Positions 1 through 9,989 of a DNA stretch of 64,000 bases are shown piece after piece. Within the stretch, counting starts at the first letter, position 1. Every line of letters begins with the position of its first letter. Position numbers and translations under genes: made by a program. The DNA is from Glaciecola sp. KUL10. GTDB lineage: Bacteria > Pseudomonadota > Gammaproteobacteria > Enterobacterales > Alteromonadaceae. The stretch lies in NCBI RefSeq assembly GCF_003203515.1, contig NZ_BGNG01000004.1, positions 124,001 to 188,000 on the forward strand, in the 5' to 3' direction. Under the pieces are notes generated by a model. It was given only the letters and a program-made list of their open reading frames with translations, ran no database searches and was not told the origin of the DNA.

Positions 1-288
1 TTCTTGCATGATAGGAACGATTTCCGCTCGTAAAAGGCCGATATCACCAACAGGAATGTCGTTGAAAGATATGAGTTCGACCTGAGATTGTGCTTTGGTG
101 TCGTAATTGTCGGTATTTTCTGGTGGTACATCGCTAGCCTTGTTTTGATTTACCCACCACGATATCGCGCATAATCCAAAAGTATTAAGCGCGATGGCCG
201 GTAACGCAAGTTCGTTTAGACCCAATAACACTGAAATAGCTACGACTGCAAAGCCACAGAGCGCGGGAAGAATTGGCAACCTGTTCAT
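1..288 (-). CDS. N-terminal part of a two-TM membrane protein, cut by the window edge
   Basis: This frame stays open for 96 codons from an ATG at 288 to the left edge. A GAGAAACT stretch just before the ATG can serve as ribosome binding site. The N-terminus is very hydrophobic, with two closely spaced membrane segments at about residues 4–22 and 25–42. A polar stretch rich in Asn, Asp and Gln follows, then a soluble part ending in LRAEIVPIMQE. Two short N-terminal TM helices followed by a long cytoplasmic part fit a compact methyl-accepting chemotaxis-type transducer, but the signalling domain would lie outside the window, so that is a guess. It is transcribed away from dsbD's 3' end on the same strand. 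Confidence 0.6.
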   Translation of the reverse strand, partial: MNRLPILPALCGFAVVAISVLLGLNELALPAIALNTFGLCAISWWVNQNKASDVPPENTDNYDTKAQSQVELISFNDIPVGDIGLLRAEIVPIMQE

Positions 289-461
289 AGTTTCTCATTC
301 ATAGTCAGCATATAAAATAAACCCAAAGCAGTTCACTTACAACGACAAAGATCAGGCACCCAGCGCCATTAAATTGACACTAAAGCATTAGGTATGAGCT
401 TTGATTCTTAGTAGTAAATTAGTATTCTCTTTTGAAGTTATCGTGCTGAGATTAAATAAGT

Positions 462-2309
462 TTAGGGTTGATTTAAGGAATTTTCGACGTGATTGGCAAA
501 AGGCTCTGCCTTCATAAAGCCTGTAACCCTTGACTGGCTGAGTTCGTAGCCATTTTTATCAAAGAATAGAATGGTAGGTAAGCCCAAGACTTTAAAATAC
601 TCTTGAAAGGCTAAGTTTTGAGGGGTGTTATCGGTTAAGTCGATTTGCATCCAAACCGTGTTCTCAAGTGCTTTAATCACGTTTGGGTCTGGAAAGGTAT
701 ACTTTTCAAATTCTTTGCATGCAATACACCAGTCAGCATAAAGATCTAGCATGACTGATTTTCCTTCACTGCTGGCTTGCGCAAGCTTGGCGTAAAAATC
801 ATCAATGTCTTTGACCACGGCAAATTTAGGGTGGCCTTTTTCGGATAGCGATTGGCTGCCTTGAGCAGTCGCCACGACTAGTTGATTAGTGTGGCCTTGC
901 ATTTTGCTTACGACGGTATATCCGTAAATTACCGAACCCACCATACCGATCATCACAACAGCAGTGCGCAATCCTTTAAACAGTGACAGTTTAGTATCTT
1001 GGTTAATAGTGAACCAATATGTAAATAGAGCTAAACCAAGGGCTGCCCATAGCAACCCAGTCCAATCAGCGATAATAAAGCGCTCAACAAACAAAATAGC
1101 CACGCTGAGCATCATAAATCCAAAGGTTGCTTTAACTACATTCATCCACTGGCCTGCTTTAGGTAATAATTTACCACCTGTGATACCAAAGATAATCAGT
1201 GGAATACCCATACCAATACTCAGTGCATAAAGCGCACTAAAGCCAAGAACTAAGTCGCCTGTTTGTGCGATGACTAACAAAATGGCGGTTAAAGGCGCAG
1301 TAGTGCAAGGTGATGCCACCAAGCCCGAAATGATGCCCATAATAAACACACCCACAGGGTTGCCTTGTTTTTGGCTATTGCTGACACCGTTGAGTTTTTC
1401 TTGCCACTTAGAAGGCAATTGAATTTCGTATCCTCCAAACATAGCGATTGCGAGTAAAACGAATAGCACGATAAAAACAATCAGTACGACTTCTGATTGA
1501 AGTGCAGCTTGGAATTGTACGCCAGCAGATGCCACCACCAAGCCTAACAATGAGTAGGTGATCGCCATGCCTTGAACATAAATGACAGATAGGAATAGGG
1601 CGCGAGAGGTGTCCATTTTGCCTTTGCCAGCACCCATAATAATGCTCGATAAAATCGGGTACATTGGGAAAACGCATGGAGTAAAAGCTAAGCCTAAGCC
1701 AAGAAGTACGAAGAGGCCAAGCGTAATTAAGAGGCTTTCTTGTGAAATTAGGCGATCTGCTAATTGGAACTGCTCAGATTTTACTGCTGTGTTACTGGTC
1801 GCTTCAGCACTTTCTGTGGTGTCGCTTGAGGAAACTACCGCATCTAAATAAATCACTTTTGTCGTAGGGGGATAACAAAGGCCTGCTTCAGCGCATCCCT
1901 GAAACCTCAGTCTGACGATACTATCTTGGTCTGCTGATACAATCGGATAGGTGATTTCCATGTCTTCGAAATACACTTCTGATTCACCAAAAAACTCGTC
2001 TTCAATTATCACACCTTTTGGGAAAATTCCTTCGCCTAGTTCTGCATTTTTAGTCGGTGCTTGAAATTGTTTTTTATATAAATAATAGCCTTCAGCTATA
2101 TCCCACTTAATGACAAGTTCATCGTCGCGTTGTTCGAAGTCCATGACAAAGGCTTCGTCGACTTTTAAAAATGTTGGTTCGTTTGAAAATAGGCTATCAG
2201 TTAGCTGCGCCTTGCAGACACTGGGGTAGGCAATGATGACGGCCATTAAAAATAGTACCCAAGATCTAAGCGACAAATTAGAATCTAACAAAGCCTTTAA
2301 CTTCTTCAT
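462..2309 (-). CDS. dsbD: Thiol:disulfide interchange protein DsbD
   Basis: The 615-residue protein has the full DsbD layout. A signal peptide (about 1–34) leads into a periplasmic alpha domain with the Cys pair in CAEAGLCYPP (about residues 138–144). An eight-helix membrane domain follows, with its reactive cysteines in FTPCVFPMYP and ASPCTTAP. The C-terminal thioredoxin-like gamma domain carries the active site DWCIACKEFEKYTF. DsbD moves electrons from cytoplasmic thioredoxin to periplasmic DsbC, DsbG and cytochrome c maturation proteins. All three Cys pairs are present, so it should be active. A GGAG lies upstream of the ATG. It is divergent from fxsA and groESL; the E. coli chromosome also holds dsbD near fxsA and groESL, which supports the identity. 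Confidence 0.95.
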   Translation of the reverse strand: MKKLKALLDSNLSLRSWVLFLMAVIIAYPSVCKAQLTDSLFSNEPTFLKVDEAFVMDFEQRDDELVIKWDIAEGYYLYKKQFQAPTKNAELGEGIFPKGVIIEDEFFGESEVYFEDMEITYPIVSADQDSIVRLRFQGCAEAGLCYPPTTKVIYLDAVVSSSDTTESAEATSNTAVKSEQFQLADRLISQESLLITLGLFVLLGLGLAFTPCVFPMYPILSSIIMGAGKGKMDTSRALFLSVIYVQGMAITYSLLGLVVASAGVQFQAALQSEVVLIVFIVLFVLLAIAMFGGYEIQLPSKWQEKLNGVSNSQKQGNPVGVFIMGIISGLVASPCTTAPLTAILLVIAQTGDLVLGFSALYALSIGMGIPLIIFGITGGKLLPKAGQWMNVVKATFGFMMLSVAILFVERFIIADWTGLLWAALGLALFTYWFTINQDTKLSLFKGLRTAVVMIGMVGSVIYGYTVVSKMQGHTNQLVVATAQGSQSLSEKGHPKFAVVKDIDDFYAKLAQASSEGKSVMLDLYADWCIACKEFEKYTFPDPNVIKALENTVWMQIDLTDNTPQNLAFQEYFKVLGLPTILFFDKNGYELSQSRVTGFMKAEPFANHVENSLNQP

Positions 2310-2503
2310 TTACGACACAGCTCCACTTTTAAAAACAATTGGCAAATCAATTGATGATTTTAATCGACCATTAGACCCGAGTGCTTCAGAATAACTTTCA
2401 TTAATAACTTCACTCGTGTTTTATGTTCAAAGATTGATATATTGCAAATCAATACCACATCTTACTGTATAAAGATTAATTGAGCCAAAATAAGCGAGCA
2501 TTG

Positions 2504-3064
2504 ATGTTCTCAAAATTATTTATTTTATTTGCTGTACTGCCCATCTTAGAAATCATGTTGTTGATCAATGTCAGCGACAGTATTGGTGGTTGGAATACCT
2601 TTGCGCTAGTACTCATTACCGCCTTCTTCGGAGCTTATTTTGTTAGGCGTGAGGGGATGCAAACCTTGGCTTCGGTCCAACATAAACTGGCGACCGGCGA
2701 AATGCCAGGTAAAGAAATGAGTGAAGGTTTGTTATTGTTGGTTGCAGGTGTGCTTTTGGTCACCCCGGGCTTTATTACTGATGGCTTAGGCTTACTATTT
2801 ACGCTGCCGCTCACCCGCGCACCCATTGCAAAATATATGGTGGCAAATGTTCTGAAATCTGGGAACATCAATGCGCAGTTTTCTGCGGGTGGATTTCATA
2901 ATCAACAACAAGGTCCATTTGGTCAATCAAATTCATTTTCCGACGACTTTAATCGGCATGATGCAACGCAACACACGCATCAAGATGGCGATATAATTGA
3001 TGGTGAATACACAGATAAAAGCGACAAAACTTCGGATCTCAACGACGATAAGCGTTTAAAGTAA
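2504..3064 (+). CDS. fxsA: FxsA family membrane protein
   Basis: A 186-residue inner-membrane protein of the FxsA family (in E. coli its overexpression relieves phage T7 exclusion by F). It shows the family's N-terminal hydrophobic block FILFAVLPILEIMLLI, the conserved VRREGM segment, and a second membrane pair around LLLLVAGVLLVTPGFITD, whose PGFITD is typical of the family. After about residue 120 it becomes a polar tail rich in Asn, Gln, His and Asp, probably disordered. An upstream TTG at 2480 is in frame, but the ATG at 2504 starts right at the conserved N-terminus (MFSKLF), so I chose it. It lies just upstream of groES in the same direction, as in E. coli. Confidence 0.88.
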   Translation: MFSKLFILFAVLPILEIMLLINVSDSIGGWNTFALVLITAFFGAYFVRREGMQTLASVQHKLATGEMPGKEMSEGLLLLVAGVLLVTPGFITDGLGLLFTLPLTRAPIAKYMVANVLKSGNINAQFSAGGFHNQQQGPFGQSNSFSDDFNRHDATQHTHQDGDIIDGEYTDKSDKTSDLNDDKRLK

Positions 3065-3101
3065 CTTTTTTTGCTAATTTTCAAATTTTTTTCAAAAAAA
3101 C

Positions 3102-3130
3102 CTTGAGATCATTTTCAATAACCCCACTTA
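3102..3130 (+). promoter_or_regulatory. Sigma-32 (heat-shock) type promoter of groESL
   Basis: CTTGAGA (3102–3108) and CCCCACTTA (3122–3130) are separated by 13 bases. They match the RpoH consensus (CTTGAAA, 11–16 bases, CCCCAT-T) closely, about 120 bases upstream of groES, where such a promoter is expected. The match is read directly; heat-shock control is inferred. Confidence 0.8.
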
Positions 3131-3253
3131 CTTCGCAGTTATTAATTTATCGAGTGTTTGTAATGCTCGGTGGCTTGTTTGCTTTACTAATTATTAGTTA
3201 GGCGGACATTTTAAATTCAATGTTTATTATTCGAATTTTCAGGAGATTTGAAC

Positions 3254-3544
3254 ATGGCAATTCGTCCTTTACACGACCGCGTAATCATTAAACGCGAAGA
3301 GCAAGAAAGCAAATCAGCTGGTGGTATCGTTTTAACCGGTTCTGCAGCTGAAAAATCTACGCGCGGCAAAGTGATCGCGGTAGGTAATGGTCGCGTGCTT
3401 GAAAACGGTGACGTTAAAGCACTAGACGTAAAAGTAGATGACATTGTTATCTTTAATGACGGCTACGGTGTGAAAACTGAAAAGCTAGATGGTGAAGAGG
3501 TTTTAATCCTTAGCGAAAGCGACATCTTAGCGATTGTTGAATAA
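3254..3544 (+). CDS. groES: Co-chaperonin GroES
   Basis: A 96-residue protein, the standard GroES length. It shows the beta-barrel opening [11 protein letters not shown], the mobile-loop region [14 protein letters not shown] that contacts GroEL, and the C-terminal DILAIVE. It forms a heptameric lid on GroEL in the cytoplasm. The frame is open from a TTG at 3248, but AGGAG at 3241–3245 is placed correctly for the ATG at 3254, which matches the family's MNIRPLHDR start. It forms an operon with groEL 40 bases downstream and is preceded by a sigma-32-like promoter. Confidence 0.97.
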   Translation: MAIRPLHDRVIIKREEQESKSAGGIVLTGSAAEKSTRGKVIAVGNGRVLENGDVKALDVKVDDIVIFNDGYGVKTEKLDGEEVLILSESDILAIVE

Positions 3545-3572
3545 CACACTTTTTACACTTACGAATATTTAG

Positions 3573-5228
<1,656 letters not shown>

Positions 5229-5283
5229 GTCGACCATTAGAAGCGCTGTGCCCCCTTAAATGATGGCATAGTGAAAAACAAAT

Positions 5284-5321
5284 AAAGCCTGCAAACCTTA
5301 AATCTTGCGGGCTTTTTTTTT
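5284..5321 (+). terminator. Rho-independent terminator after groEL
   Basis: AAAGCCTGCAA (5284–5294) pairs with TTGCGGGCTTT (5305–5315), with one T-G wobble and a 10-base loop, and is followed by a run of T to 5321. It lies 56 bases after the groEL stop and ends the heat-shock operon. Confidence 0.88.
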
Positions 5322-5441
5322 GCAATGCGTATTCGTTTTTCTCTAATTATTTCCAAACTGAACCCCTTAAACTTGCATACCGCATTTTAATTACTCAATA
5401 TTCAAGCTATAGTCATTATTTAGTCTTATCTTTGAGCAATT

Positions 5442-6248
5442 ATGTATTCCACGATTGATGTTTTAACTCGAAACAACGTTAAGGTAACGGGTAGTGGTAA
5501 AACTACGCTGATGTTGGCCCATGGCTTTGGCTGTGACCAAAATATGTGGCGTTTTATGCTTCCGCTGTTAGAGCCAGACTATCAAGTAGTACTTTTCGAT
5601 TACGTTGGATGCGGTCAGTCAGATATTAATCAGTTCGATAAACGCCGTTACCAAAGTTTAGATGGTTATGCTCAAGACCTTATTGATATCTGCGAAGAAT
5701 TAAAGTTGCAAAACATTGTGTTTATTGGCCACTCGGTCAGCAGCATTATTGGTATGCTTGCCGCAGCCAAGTCCCCAACGATCTTTTCAAAAATGGTAAT
5801 GATTTGTCCCTCTCCCTGTTTTTTGAACTTTCCGCCGGAATACTATGGTGGTTTTGAGAAAGACGATTTAGAAGAACTAATCAATCTAATGGATAAAAAC
5901 TATATCGGTTGGGCTAGCTATTTAGCGCCACTGGTGATGGGGCAAAGCAACAGCCCAGAACTAATAAAAGAGTTAGAAGAAAGTTTTTGTTCTACCGATC
6001 CTAAATACGCCAAACCTTTTGCTAGAGCTACGTTCTTTTCTGATGATAGAGAAGCGTTAAACAAGTTACATTTACCGACTATGATTATACAAAGTAGTGA
6101 CGATAATCTAGCATCTGTGGAAGTTGGCAATTATATGCATCAAAGTATTCCAAACTCGGTATTGAAGGTTGTCGACTCTCAAGGAAATTGTTTGCATATG
6201 ACTGATCCTGATAGTGTATTTAAAGCAATTGTACAATTTTTAAAATGA
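5442..6248 (+). CDS. RsbQ-like alpha/beta hydrolase, putative signal receptor
   Basis: A 268-residue alpha/beta hydrolase very similar to Bacillus RsbQ and to the plant KAI2/D14 group: the AHGFGCDQNMW oxyanion loop, VLFDYVGCGQSD, the YQSLDGYAQDL segment, the nucleophile elbow GHSVSS, SPCFLNFPPEYYGGF, and FCSTDP are all near-identical in spacing. The Ser (GHS), the Asp in QSSDDNLA and the His in GNCLHM make a complete triad; the glycine-neighbour His of RsbQ is Asn here. RsbQ homologues act as receptors or hydrolases of a small hydrophobic molecule that signal to a partner PAS domain. The stop overlaps the start of the PAS-GGDEF gene by 4 bases (ATGA), so the two are translationally coupled and probably form one sensing unit. 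Confidence 0.88.
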   Translation: MYSTIDVLTRNNVKVTGSGKTTLMLAHGFGCDQNMWRFMLPLLEPDYQVVLFDYVGCGQSDINQFDKRRYQSLDGYAQDLIDICEELKLQNIVFIGHSVSSIIGMLAAAKSPTIFSKMVMICPSPCFLNFPPEYYGGFEKDDLEELINLMDKNYIGWASYLAPLVMGQSNSPELIKELEESFCSTDPKYAKPFARATFFSDDREALNKLHLPTMIIQSSDDNLASVEVGNYMHQSIPNSVLKVVDSQGNCLHMTDPDSVFKAIVQFLK

Positions 6249-7156
6249 ACCCTCCTACGCCTGACGCTTTTTCAACGATTCTGATGGTTACGGACCTGGA
6301 GTCCAATCGCCTTGAGTATTACAACAGCTATGCAGCGGAAATATTCGGAATAGATGTAAATACGATAAGTGAAAATAGCCTGTTTGATTTAATTTCAAAG
6401 GCAAGTGTCATATTCTTTGAAAGTTATATTCTGCCTACAATCATCCAATCAGGATCATGCCAAGAAGTTCAAATATCCGTAGTTTCAAATGCACGTGAGA
6501 AACTGCCTGCTGTTGCCAATGTAAAACTTTTTGAGTCAAAAATATATTGGTCAATATATTTAGCAGTTGCTCGAGACAAACTCTACCAAGAACTATTGCT
6601 TGCAAGAGAAAGTTTAGAAAACAAAACTGAAGAATTAACTTTGTTAACAAGAGTTGATCCATTAACTAATTTACTTAATCGCAGAGCACTGAAAGATGAT
6701 GTTTTAAAGATGATCAACCAATTACAAAGACATTTTTTGCCCGTCACTTTGCTTCTGATAGATATAGACTACTTTAAACAGATTAATGATATGTTTGGGC
6801 ACGATCGTGGGGATGAAGTATTAATTAGACTTTCAAGTGCTCTCAAACATCTTATTCGTGCCACTGACCTGTTGGCTCGTTGGGGTGGTGAGGAGTTCCT
6901 TTTGGTTTTGTATAATACAGATTTAAGCAACGCAAGAGAGTTTTGTAAACGGATTCATTGCGAGGTTAGTAAAATTGAATTTGATGACAAAGAGAGGTTA
7001 ACGATAAGTATTGGAGTTGCTACCGTAAAAACAGAAAATTTGACTTGTTCAGATGTTTTAGAAAAGTGTGTCAGAGAAGCCGATGTCGCTTTATATCGAG
7101 CAAAAAATGATGGTCGTAATCAAACTCAAGTTTTTGACGAAATCAATTTAGATTAG
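6245..7156 (+). CDS. PAS-GGDEF diguanylate cyclase paired with the RsbQ-like hydrolase
   Basis: A 303-residue soluble protein. Residues about 8–110 look like a PAS domain (LESNRLEYYNSYAAEIFG…), followed by a short coiled linker (KLYQELLLARESLENKTEEL) and a GGDEF domain from about residue 140. DPLTNLLNRRAL opens the GGDEF domain; DIDYFKQIND gives the metal and substrate Asp. The active loop reads WGGEEF, and RATD sits five residues upstream, the RxxD I-site for c-di-GMP feedback inhibition. It should make c-di-GMP from GTP. The PAS probably receives the hydrolase's signal, as RsbP's PAS does from RsbQ, but with a c-di-GMP output instead of a phosphatase. The ATG overlaps the hydrolase stop. 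Confidence 0.88.
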   Translation: MNPPTPDAFSTILMVTDLESNRLEYYNSYAAEIFGIDVNTISENSLFDLISKASVIFFESYILPTIIQSGSCQEVQISVVSNAREKLPAVANVKLFESKIYWSIYLAVARDKLYQELLLARESLENKTEELTLLTRVDPLTNLLNRRALKDDVLKMINQLQRHFLPVTLLLIDIDYFKQINDMFGHDRGDEVLIRLSSALKHLIRATDLLARWGGEEFLLVLYNTDLSNAREFCKRIHCEVSKIEFDDKERLTISIGVATVKTENLTCSDVLEKCVREADVALYRAKNDGRNQTQVFDEINLD

Positions 7157-7209
7157 ACCTTAAAAAACAATTATTTGAACTTACCTTGTGACAACAAATA
7201 AAGAGCTCA

Positions 7210-7719
7210 TTACGACTTAATCCGTGACATAAAATTCAAATCAAAATAACGACCTTGCGAAAAAGTAGCACAACGTTTAACACCCTCAAGTTCAAAGCCT
7301 AAAGATTCATAAAGTTTAATTGCAGCGCTATTGTCAGCTTGCACATCTAACTCCAATCGGATGATATTGAGCCAATTATCTGCTTGATTAATGATTTCAC
7401 TTAGTAAGGCTCTCCCTACACCTTTGCGGTGGTGATCTGGATGAACGGCTAGCGCGATAGCGGCGCAGTGTTTGCTTCTTGCTTTGCTAGACGTAATCAA
7501 CGATATATATCCAACTACCTCTGTATCTATCAACGCGACAAGGTTATATCTGTTCTTACTTTCAAAAAGAGACGCCACGATGTCAGCATTAACGAAGGGG
7601 TTCTGAGAGGTGTTTTCGGTGACTGATTTGAAGCTGAAGATTTTAGCTACTTCTTTGAAGTCTTCTTGTTCAAGATGCCTGATGTTGAGATTCACGTTAG
7701 TGTCCCTTTGATAGATCAT
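7210..7719 (-). CDS. GNAT N-acetyltransferase, YhhY/AaaT-like
   Basis: A 169-residue GNAT enzyme. The acetyl-CoA loop is AVHPDHHRKGVGRALL (motif A, R-x-x-G-x-G/A). The C-terminal half (QADNWLNIIRLELDV…DNSAAIKLYESLGFELEG) resembles E. coli YhhY/AaaT, an amino-acid N-acetyltransferase. The substrate cannot be read from the sequence. It is transcribed towards the PAS-GGDEF gene and appears monocistronic. Confidence 0.82.
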   Translation of the reverse strand: MIYQRDTNVNLNIRHLEQEDFKEVAKIFSFKSVTENTSQNPFVNADIVASLFESKNRYNLVALIDTEVVGYISLITSSKARSKHCAAIALAVHPDHHRKGVGRALLSEIINQADNWLNIIRLELDVQADNSAAIKLYESLGFELEGVKRCATFSQGRYFDLNFMSRIKS

Positions 7720-7846
7720 TGAATAATCCTAATTTAGCAGAGTCTAAATTGAAAAAACTTTTTTATGTGTCTACTACCTTTCAAAAATTGCATGTTATGC
7801 TTGAAAAAAGCAAGTTAATACAACAAGTTCATACGAGGGATGAGTT

Positions 7847-9586
7847 ATGATCATTATTTTAAGCTGCATTCTTTATGCGTTCACTGCAATTGCTTTTGGA
7901 GCGCTAGGCCTTAAAAGCGGCTTAAAAAACAAAAAGTATTTATTTATCATCGGTGGACTTTGCTCCCCTATTGCTTTTTTTGTTAGCTTTTTTATCTATC
8001 CCAGTTTGTCTCTAAGTGAATATCCACTGTATTTGACCTTGTTATCATTTGCTGGTTTTGGCTTATTTGTTGCGTTAACGATTGATAGTTCGAATGCGTC
8101 TAAGCAACTTAATAAAGGTGCCTCTCAGCAGATAGACCCAGCCATTTCTATATATAGTATTTTGTGCGTAATAGCTTTGCTCGCGTTTATCATTACAAGC
8201 TCAGCGATGTTTAACGCAGACAAATTTAGACAGCGCTTAGCATTAACTGAAACGGAAGTTTTTAACGCGCAAGAGACACTCATTGATGCTCAACAAGGGC
8301 GATATATTGATCAAGCCTTAGCATTTAAAACCGCCCAAACGATGCTCAGCAAAAGGCTTGGGTTAGGTTCTCGATACGAGTTCGATGAATTAAGAATACA
8401 AAGCGTCAATGGTCAGCTTTATTGGGTTGCTCCTCTGGTTAATAAAAGTCTCATCAAGTGGTTCAATAATTCTCAGTCACCGGGTTTTGTGATGGTCAGT
8501 GCAACTGACATCAACGATGCAACTTTGGTACTGGACAAATTTCCTATTCGCTATGGTGATAATGGTTTTTATGGCTTTGATAATATTAAGCGCTATCTAC
8601 ACAGCGCTGGTTACGCAGATGCAAGATTTGGCATCCCTGCTCTGGAGTTGCGCGACGACGATCTAAAACCATATTGGATTATTCCTATTTTACACAGTGA
8701 AATTGGTGTCAGTGGATTAGACGTGAAATCAGTTGTGATGTTAGATGCTTCAACGGGTGAGTTTGAAGACTTCGTGCCCACGAGTGCGCCGGCTTGGATT
8801 GATCGCATTTATCCACAAAATATCTTTGCTAGCCAAGTGGACGATTGGGGAGCTTATATTGGCGGTTGGCTTAACGCAGTGTTTATCGGTGATAATGTGA
8901 TAAGAGCCACGCCCGGTACTTTATTTACTTATACTTCTGATGGGCAAGGTGTCTGGTATACCGGTGTGCAATCTGATGGTTCTTCTCAAGAAGGTACGAT
9001 GGGCTTTGTCATGGGCAATTCGCGAACGGGCGAGGCAACGTTCTATCGGCGTCAAGGACTGACCGAAAGTGTCGCTAAAACAGTGATGGAAGGAGCTGTG
9101 CAAGAAGCAGGATATGAGGCTTCTAATCCGCAACCATACAACGTCAATGGCGTTACTACCTATGTAAGTATTCTTAAAGATAGCAATGGCAACCGTCAAG
9201 GTTATGGCATGGTTGCATACGACAATCGAGATGTGTTTGCGACAGGTAAAACTCCGGAAGCTGCTCGCCGAGCCTTCTTAAATAAGTTATTGAGTAATCA
9301 AAATAGTGGGGGTTTAGCACAAGCTGGCAGAGCACAGCTCACTGTAATCGCGACTATACGCAGAATTGCAGTGATGACAGACAGTGTTCTTTTTATTCTT
9401 GAACAAGATGTGCCGGCATACAAGCAGACTATTTTTAGTGTCCCACGTGAAACTAACTTCGAGGCGCCACTGACTAATGTAGGTGATCGTGTTAGCTTGC
9501 AGTTTTCTTTAGTGGATACTTCACCGCAACCCGTGAGTTGTTTTGATAATCTAGATATTGGTGAAGCGCTGTGCAGCGAACCCTAA
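7847..9586 (+). CDS. Four-TM membrane protein with a large soluble C-terminal domain, function unknown
   Basis: I do not recognise a characterised family in this 579-residue protein. Four hydrophobic segments lie at about residues 2–22, 31–51, 57–78 and 102–122. A roughly 450-residue soluble region follows. It contains repeated short sandwiches ending in aromatic residues (LYWVAPLVNKSLIKWF, SPGFVMVSATD, KPYWIIPILH) and the segment VVMLDASTGEFEDF, reminiscent of PepSY-like repeats. A GTP-like or catalytic motif is not evident. GAGGGATGAGTT precedes the ATG. A small lipoprotein gene follows 61 bases downstream and may be cotranscribed. Confidence 0.75.
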   Translation: MIIILSCILYAFTAIAFGALGLKSGLKNKKYLFIIGGLCSPIAFFVSFFIYPSLSLSEYPLYLTLLSFAGFGLFVALTIDSSNASKQLNKGASQQIDPAISIYSILCVIALLAFIITSSAMFNADKFRQRLALTETEVFNAQETLIDAQQGRYIDQALAFKTAQTMLSKRLGLGSRYEFDELRIQSVNGQLYWVAPLVNKSLIKWFNNSQSPGFVMVSATDINDATLVLDKFPIRYGDNGFYGFDNIKRYLHSAGYADARFGIPALELRDDDLKPYWIIPILHSEIGVSGLDVKSVVMLDASTGEFEDFVPTSAPAWIDRIYPQNIFASQVDDWGAYIGGWLNAVFIGDNVIRATPGTLFTYTSDGQGVWYTGVQSDGSSQEGTMGFVMGNSRTGEATFYRRQGLTESVAKTVMEGAVQEAGYEASNPQPYNVNGVTTYVSILKDSNGNRQGYGMVAYDNRDVFATGKTPEAARRAFLNKLLSNQNSGGLAQAGRAQLTVIATIRRIAVMTDSVLFILEQDVPAYKQTIFSVPRETNFEAPLTNVGDRVSLQFSLVDTSPQPVSCFDNLDIGEALCSEP

Positions 9587-9647
9587 GCTCGATAACAAAA
9601 CGTCATAAATAAAAAATAAGGAATCTTTCTTGTGAAGGGAACATCAA

Positions 9648-9938
9648 ATGCGTTTTTGTAAAATCAAATCAGTAGTAACAAATTACTTTCCAAACGGCTT
9701 ATTGTTTTGTCTGATACTGTTTTTAGGTGCCTGCGCTTCACAATCAAAAGAAGCGCAGCTCGCTAAAGATTTAGAAAAGTTTTGTAGTAAGTTTGCGCCT
9801 TTAGAAAGGAGAATATGCCTCTATCAAGGCACCGGTGTCTTGGCTGAGGAAATAGAAGATAATGAAGAGTTTGAACAGCAGTTGAAACCACTTCACGAAC
9901 GATCTGAGACAATTTCAGACGGAAATGAGCACAACTAA
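9648..9938 (+). CDS. Small lipoprotein, function unknown
   Basis: A 96-residue protein with a hydrophobic signal (FPNGLLFCLILFLGAC) and lipobox LGAC near residue 29. The mature part has three cysteines (the lipidated one, FCSKF and RICLY) and a charged, Glu-rich C-terminus. The residue after the lipidated Cys is Ala, not Asp, so sorting to the outer membrane is likely if Lol rules hold. It follows the 4-TM protein gene in the same direction and may work with it. Confidence 0.75.
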   Translation: MRFCKIKSVVTNYFPNGLLFCLILFLGACASQSKEAQLAKDLEKFCSKFAPLERRICLYQGTGVLAEEIEDNEEFEQQLKPLHERSETISDGNEHN

Positions 9939-9956
9939 TAAAGCGTGAAGATGTAT

Positions 9957-9989
9957 GAGAACCGCCTATTTTATTGATTGACGGTTCTC
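9957..9989. terminator. Inverted repeat at the convergent gene ends, possible terminator
   Basis: GAGAACCG (9957–9964) and CGGTTCTC (9982–9989) form a perfect 8-bp stem around a 17-base AT-rich loop, between the convergent lipoprotein and nucleosidase genes and overlapping the latter's stop. Neither strand has a T-run after it, so intrinsic termination is uncertain. Confidence 0.4.
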
